64,000 nt of DNA from Protostelium mycophagum (lineage: Eukaryota; Evosea; Variosea; Protosteliida; Protosteliaceae), in contig MZNV01002263.1 in the NCBI GenBank assembly GCA_002081555.1, positions 1 to 64,000 on the forward strand. The letters run 5' to 3'. Each line of letters starts with the position of its first letter. Within the stretch, counting starts at the first letter, position 1. Shown here piece after piece: positions 57,601 to 64,000 of this stretch. A program made the position numbers and the translations under genes. Under the pieces are notes generated by a model that had not been told where the DNA came from, searched no databases, and saw only the letters and a list, made by a program, of their open reading frames with translations.

Positions 57601-60600
57601 TTTTTTATGGCAAAGTTGGTCAGATTCACAGTTTGCGGTAATGAACGCGTTAATTACCGAGGATTCTTCGTGTGTGAGGAATCTGACCTCTACAATCACG
57701 TTTCAAATTTTTTACAAGAGATCCAAAAACATAAATAAATTATTTCAAATAAATATTTTCTCCGAAAAATCTCATACTTTCACATAGAAAAAATAACTTA
57801 CGAAGTGTAGGAGATGCGGTGCTGGTGATTTGGCCCACAGGTTCAAGGCCAGGGTTGAGTGGAGCCATCTTATTGGCTTGCCAATGCGCAAAGGCTCTAC
57901 TTGAAGAACTAGGCATGATCTTTATTTCACTGTTCAAAAGACAACCTAAGACACTCTATTTCTGAACGTGATGACGTCATCTGACGTGATTGTAGATGTA
58001 TATACTGTGGAGGGTGTGGGGAGTGTTTTGAGATTGCACATTGGTGTTGGTGCTGGAGAAGTGCACGGCATCCACATCGGTGGTGTGGATAACCGAGTTG
58101 AATTTTTTATTTCGGGACAAGTGAGCATCTACAATCCCATCTCCACCGATTTTTCACTGAAATTTCAAGGTGTTGGAGCAAGTCTCAAACTGTGAAAAGC
58201 AAGCACAGCCGGGAGAGGTTTACGTCTCCGTCATCGCGTGGTTGTTGGTGGAGACCGGAAGAATAAACGGGATGCAGAGGGGTAAAGGCGCCCTCGCCAA
58301 TTATAGACTGGACTCAATAGAAGTCCCCGCTGGTACGTAATGTCTCGTTGTAGTCCGTCAACGTTTTGGTTTTTTCTCACAGAACTTTCTTGAACCGCAC
58401 TAAACCCTAAACCCCGCAGAACTGCCGCAAGAAGTCCCTCTACAATTGTATAAAGATATGGAAACATCACTGAAGAGGTATATCCCCGCCTCCGTCATGC
58501 GGCACATCGATACGGGGACTAAGCATTGGCTTGCCGAGCTGAGGCGTGTGAGCGTAATCTTCTTGAACTTGACGGTGCCTTTCAAAGAGAGTGGGGTTTC
58601 GGAGTTACAGACGGTTGTCACGGAGATGCAGACTATTATCTCAAAATACGAGGGGACGATAAGACAATTCATGATAGATGGTATGTCTACACCATTGTAG
58701 ATGGTCAAAATATATCTATTGAAACAAAAGAAAATACTTCAGGCCTGAAATAACAAAAAATAAATAATAAATAAAATCTGACCATTGTAGATAAAGGAAG
58801 TGTTTTGATTGTGGGATTCGGACCACCGCCTCTCAGTCACCAAGACGACGCCATAAGAGCTGTAAAGACCGCGCTAGAGATTCTAGATAGACTGAGGCAA
58901 CTGAACGCACCCTGCGCGATAGGCGAGTTGTAGTCCGTCGATCTGTAACTGTCTCGTTGTAGATGGTCAATATTTATTAATTTTAATGCGGGTTAGGTGT
59001 CACAACGGGTAGAGCTTTTTGTGGTGATGTTGGCACAGAACAGAGAAGGTGAGTCATTCAAATTCAAATTTTGGCGGGAAAATAACCATGTACAGAGAGT
59101 ACGCCATGGTGGGAGACATGGTCGTGAGTTCTAAGATCCCATCTTTCATCTACAATTCTGATCTAAAAATAGAACTTGGCTGCCAGATTGATGGCAGCAG
59201 CCAAGAGCGGCATCTTGACAGATATGGACACTGCAGAAGCCTGTAAAACGGCAGAAGACATTCGGTTCGAAAAACTGCCAGACATTCGGGTGAAAGGAAA
59301 GGCAAACCCCATCGCTGTGTTCCAGCCCGCCATACAGATACGGTAGAAATTTTCAAAGAAATTTATCGTTGTAGAATTGCGTATGATCGACTTTTGTATT
59401 TTCTCGGAGTTTTCGGATCAGTTTCCGTGAAATTTCTGAGAAATTTCAGGAACAGCGGGAGGACCCCCGGGAAGAGGGGCGGCAACGCGGTCGGAAATAT
59501 TTTTGGTCGGGAAGATGAGATCAGAAATATCCAAAGAATCTGCAACCGCATCAAAAAGGTTCGTACGTAATGATGACATGTGATGACGTCATCAGTCGGT
59601 ATCCGCGGCGACGATCAAGATTGACGGGAGCGAAATAAATAATTTATTGAATTCTCCATCGGGCAGGTCAGTTTACAAAATCTATTGAAATAAAATTGAC
59701 TGGTTGTAGATACGACACGGTGAGGGGTAGACCGGGTGCATCTACAACTTCACAAGTCAGAGTGATTATCTTGGAGGGAGAAGCAGGTGATATAATTCAT
59801 ACAAATCTATACTTCACTGAGCAGTTTGGATTGGCAGAGCCACAACAACATTGCACTACTACTTAAAAATCTTGATGGATAACGGTAATCGAGCCGCAAC
59901 CTAACAACGAACGCATAGAAACGAATACATTCAAATCTATTCCAACAGAAACAAACGATACAAGATAGTCTGAAGAGTATAGGGATTGGAAAGACAAGGC
60001 TACTATCATTTATAGAGGATCAATGGAAAGAGAATCAATTGCGGGTGTTCACCGGTATTGGCTCTCAACTCGAAGGTGAGGATTTTATTTCCCTGAAAAT
60101 TTAAAATAGAAGAATTTTTAAAAATAAAAATCAAAGAATTTTTTAAAAAATAAAAATAGAAGAATTTTTTTAAAATAAAAATCTTCAGGCTCGAAACAAT
60201 ATTACGCGTGGCAAGATATATTTCGAGAAGCATTAAACCTTAAGTCTCCGGCACTGTCTTTGCTGCCAGATATAGAGGCTCAATTAGAGCCCGAACTGAT
60301 TCCACTCTTGAACTGCGTGTTGCCTCTCAACAGAGTGGAGACTCCCAGAATCCAGGTGAAATTCCCGTGAAATTTCACTGTTGTAGATTGACATGTTGCA
60401 GGCGATGGGAGGGCAGATGAGGTCGGAACAGACACTGTTGATATTGATGAAATTGCTGGGGCTTCTGATACCCCACAAATCCCTCATCACCATAGAGAAT
60501 GCGCAGTGGTGAGTTGTAGATAGCGTTGTAGACGAATCCTTGTCCACAATTAAAACTATTTTTTTTTGGTTTTTAATGAATAACAAATGAAAAGGACAGG

Positions 60601-63600
60601 TTAGATTCAGCTTCTTGGGGTCTTGCCCTCAGCGTATCCCAGCAACTCCCTGGAGTACTTCTCGTATTAGCAATGAGATCTGCATCCACTAAAAACACAT
60701 CCTTTCAGTACTCACAATTGGTGCGCCAAGACTACTGCCTGCAAGTTAATTTACGGCCTCTTACGGAAGAAGAGACCGCCTCACAAGCCGCTGACATCCT
60801 ACACGTATGATTCTCCATGAAATTTCGTGGAAATAATCAAATTGATGAAAATAGGTGGACAGGATCGCGCCAGAAGTGGCACAGAAGGTTCATGAAAAGA
60901 GTCAAGGAAATCCATTCATGACCCAAGAGATCGTCCAGACATTGAAGACAAGAGTAACACCCACCCGAAACGGCCAAGGCACAGAGTGTATCATGACAAA
61001 AGAAGTATGATATCATGTATCTGCTCCTAAAAATAGACGTCGGGATGTTGATATGTCTGTAGGTTGAAGAAGCGCTTGAATCGGTGCCAAACTCTATAGC
61101 TGGGCTGTTGACGTCAAGATTGGACAAACTCACCCCATCACAACAGATCACATTGAAGGTGATGACGTCATCACCACAAGTCTTAATCTCTGCAGATCAG
61201 CACGGTCATCGGTCAGATCTTCTCCTTACCTATTATCCAGCAATTGCTTGTCGCGGAGGCGCAATGTGACCCCGCACAAGTTGAAAAAGACTTGGTTGTC
61301 CTCGAGTCAGTGTCTCTATTGTATCAAGAGGAGCCTTCACCGAACGAACCGCCGACTTATTGCTTCGCAAACACACTGATCCGGTGAGATCTACATCGTT
61401 GTAGATGTGATGTCATGTTGATTTTTCTGACGTGTTGTAGTGATGTCATATATAATATCATGACGTTTGCTCAGAGGAGAAGTACACACAAGATCCTCGC
61501 ACAGATCTATATGAAGGATAACCCTGGCAACACGTCATACTATCCCATCGTCGCATACCATGTCAAGGTGAAAATTCTTCTACTTTTCGTCGAAATTTCA
61601 CTGAAATTTCGATAGTTGTCAGAAGAGAATCACGCTCTAGCAACGGAATATTATCTGAAGGCGGGCAGTAATTGTCTTTACGCTTACGCTTATCATGCCG
61701 CTGTGGGACATTTCAGCGAAGCGTTATCTCTTATCGATCTACAAGATCTGATGGGATCTATCGAAGCCATAGGTGAATTTTCCCCGAAATTTCGAGAACG
61801 AAGACGTGAAATTTCGTCGAAATTTCGTTGAAAAAAGAATAGGAGTGGAAAGAAAATTGGCCAGCGCTTATTATAATCTGGGACAGCTCTCTATGGCCGA
61901 TGAACACTTCAGGAAAGCATTAGAAATGATGAGTGTTCCCATACCTTATGAAGGCCGCAAGACAAAAGAAATCCTCAAGGTTTGAATTTTCTCCGAATTT
62001 TCGACGACCTTTCGTCAGAATTCTCGACGAAATTTTTTCATCGGAAATTTCACGGAGATTTCAGGGAAAATTCAGCTGAATGATGCAGGGCTTGTCCAAG
62101 CTAAAGTTGACAAATTGGCCCTTCAGTAATGAACAAATGAAGTTATCACAACAAGAGGAGACGCCACACCGAAAGAGGGAGACCGTGCTATGTCTAGTGG
62201 CCCTGGCTAGGGTCCATTTTTACAGTGGAAACAAAGGGTTGGCACTGTACTGCGCCTCTCTCGCCATGTGAGTTTTTGTATTATTTGCAAGTGTATCTCA
62301 TTCAACTTTTGGGCTAAATTGCGTTGTGTTGCGGCTTTGCACAAACAAAACAGTTGTCGATATTACAACAGAAGATATGTCAACACGTGAAATTTCGTTG
62401 AATTCTCTCAGACAATTCGCTGATGGAGTATCCCCTTATGAAGTCATGGAGGTGACGTCATCTTGACATCTCATGACATCTTTGACATTTTGACAGGTGT
62501 ACGCCATCGCAGCACTGATGAACGGGATTAATGCCAATCACGACAATGCAGAGGCTTACATCAGCAAAGCCAGACAACTTTCAGGCGTCCAGAAGAAGAA
62601 GATCGACACCGTCAAGGTGAAATTTCCCGGAAATTTCACAAGTCAAATTGACATCTTTGACAGGTCACGGAACAGATGTCAGCCATGTATTTCTCGGGAA
62701 TCTGCAAATGGGATAGGGCTGAAGAATGCTCGCAACAAGCGTTGGAAGCATCAAATCAGGCACAGGACATCAGAGCCATTGAAGAGTGCAAAATATTTTC
62801 AGGGACATCACATTATTACAAAGGAGATATCTGGACTTCGTTGGTCATGACAGGAGATGCCCTGAAGGTTGAGAGGTTCTTTGTCTGTTTTTGTTTTGCT
62901 TCTTACAACTCCCAAATCGCCTCCACATTGATCTAAGACGATTAATTATATAGTTTATTAATTATATCAGAGTGCCTATTTGAGGGGTGATCCCACCATC
63001 CAAATTCTCGCCCTATGTGCGCAAGCCAGAAATTATTTCGCCGTTTCGGATTGGCCCAATACTCTGGCAATGCTAAGCGAAGTCAAAGTGTGTTATCACC
63101 ATTTTCTCTCTCCTCATTAATAATCTACAGGTCGCCATCATGTCATCCGGAACACTCGATGCTGCATTTGGAGAGATCATCTACAATGGCATAATGTCCA
63201 TGATGCATCTCAAAATGAATGAGGAAGATCTCGCTCTCGCGCTCGCTGATCACGGCCTTGAACGTCTGAATAATGCGGACCCCGGACTCTACCTCTGCGC
63301 AATAGGTTACTCCTGCATCACCGAAGTGTTCATCACCCTATTGTCCAAACACGTCATCAGTACACAAAAATTACACGCCCCAGGCAGAGTCAGCTACAGA
63401 CAGAAGTTGATCGCCAAAACCGAAAAGTCACTTGAATTATTGTCCAAATTTGCACAGGTATTATTTAAAATCCTCGTCTTTTTGACAAATAAAGGTATTC
63501 CCCGTGGCACAACCAAGGGCTGAATTCATGAAGGGTGCTCTGAACTGGTAGATTAGATTTATTTTTCACAAGGAGATTTTAAATACTGCAGGCTCAACGG

Positions 63601-63835
63601 AAAGCATGCCAAGGCAGAAGTCGACTGGACGAGGGCTCTAAACACGGCCAAACAACACAGCATGGTCCACGAACAGGCTTACCTCTTGTATTTCAAAGGG
63701 CAGCTGATCGGCAGCCTTACAGACATCAGTGCGGCGACAAAACTATGGCCGGCCATTGCGGCTTCTTCGAGTCCGGTGCACTTGCCGTCCGGGTCCTCTT
63801 CTCTGGAAGTTTCACAGAGCGAAATGAACACATAG
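54657..63835 (+). CDS. PH-PAS-tandem adenylyl cyclase-ATPase-TPR protein (ADCY10-like)
   Basis: A very large gene of some 30 exons, start at 54657 (MWPLRSKNIRDNRLQQSV). A Ser-rich N terminus leads to a PH domain (GQLKKRTFWTQWKEASFSV to GMLLEWISAIG; 55097-55410). A PAS domain follows (NGIILGMNDQALQLLG; FEGYTKDNLLKKSIHMLLP; 55690-55910 and further strands to 56230). Cyclase domain 1 starts at 57375 with YTAAVMFADISGFTALTERL and GGDIVKFAG then GDAVLVIWP, with both metal Asp; its second part is VLRLHIGVGAGEVHGIHIGG. Domain 2 starts RRVSVIFLNLTVPF (metal Asp replaced) and carries CGDVGTEQRREYAMVGDMVN. Then GREDEIRNIQ and the P-loop GEAGIGKTRL (split by an intron), Walker-B-like IENAQWLDSASW, an AAA/STAND-type ATPase region, and TPR-like helices to the end (stop 63833-63835). 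The enzyme should make cAMP (or cGMP) from a soluble pool; the ADCY10 family is bicarbonate/calcium regulated. The N-terminal PH and PAS domains add lipid and sensor input. Confidence 0.88.
57101..57374 (+). other. Unusually long intron (274 bp) in the cyclase gene
   Basis: Donor GTGAAT after INAPEIE and acceptor CACAG before QYTAAVMFADIS join in phase 0. The intron is several times longer than its neighbours and contains two AATAAA-type hexamers and two GGCAAAGCC words (57188-57197, 57285-57294). A second long intron (59787-59982, 196 bp) has GGCAGAGCC. Confidence 0.75.
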
Positions 63836-64000
63836 TAGACATAGTAGATAGATAGTTTTTCGTCTTGTTTTATTTTATTTATTTATATTTATTTATGTTG
63901 GGTCGGGTTCTCTTGGCTTTCGATTTGTAGTGGAATTCCAACCTCTTCAAAAAGTCAGAAGATTTATTTCTTGAATATTTTTAGTCATTTTCTACACTTA
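63836..64000. other. 3' flank of the cyclase gene
   Basis: AT-rich DNA after the last stop, with TTATTTATATTTATTTAT near 63870. No gene is seen before the window ends. Confidence 0.5.

Overview
The window looks like nuclear DNA of a free-living unicellular eukaryote with a compact, intron-rich genome. Genes sit a few hundred bases apart on both strands, and nearly all are split by short GT-AG introns (the smallest I can resolve is 36 nt, most are about 45-80 nt). The gene mix fits an amoebozoan of the protosteloid or dictyostelid kind: an ADCY10-type cyclase, a CLU-domain protein, an SH2 protein, a VWA protein with RBR-type zinc modules, a His-rich fascin-like protein and a small thaumatin-like protein. 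The lineage is an inference from gene content, not a proof.

Layout. 1-1515: repeat-like, no gene I can support. 1516-7468 (-): VWA plus RBR-like zinc modules. 7964-8809 (-): class 3 lipase. 8911-10861 (-): FET-family (FUS/EWS/TAF15-like) RNA-binding protein. 11238-11798 (+): SH2 protein. 12151-15354: repeat island with a 418-bp direct repeat, a Ty3/gypsy chromovirus fossil and a perfect 344-bp tandem duplication that copies the first exon of the F-box gene ending at 17099. 17233-19356 (-): class III CoA-transferase (SUGCT-like). 19696-21965 (+): R3HCC1-like. 22255-23099 (+): prolyl-4-hydroxylase-type dioxygenase. 23769-25543 (-): aldo-keto reductase. 26173-28934 (+): elongation factor 2. 29272-31099 (+): CDT1. 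31951-34482 (-): purple acid phosphatase preceded by a saposin-like domain. 34813-37420 (+): two unrecognised genes. 37838-41703 (-): thaumatin-like gene, MAK16 and fascin-like gene. 41974-47265 (-): seven-TM protein and a giant coiled-coil protein. 47314-47871 (-): LIM protein. 48006-52555 (+): CLU-domain protein. 52683-54641 (-): F-box-like ORF and a dioxygenase-fold protein that seems to have lost its iron ligands. 54657-63835 (+): a large PH-PAS-tandem cyclase-ATPase-TPR protein.

The genes do not form a pathway or operon. Housekeeping genes (EF2, CDT1, MAK16, R3HCC1-like) are mixed with signalling genes (cyclase, SH2, 7TM, VWA/RBR, LIM). Two genes, thaumatin-like and fascin-like, each have a truncated copy nearby, so local gene duplication and decay is active here.

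The most unusual signals are the domain order of the cyclase, the saposin-phosphatase join, the apparent dioxygenase pseudoenzyme, and introns peppered with three self-complementary words (CTACAACGTTGTAG, GAAATTTC, TGACGTCA) that the genes do not explain. Exon boundaries were read by eye; first exons of several genes are uncertain.
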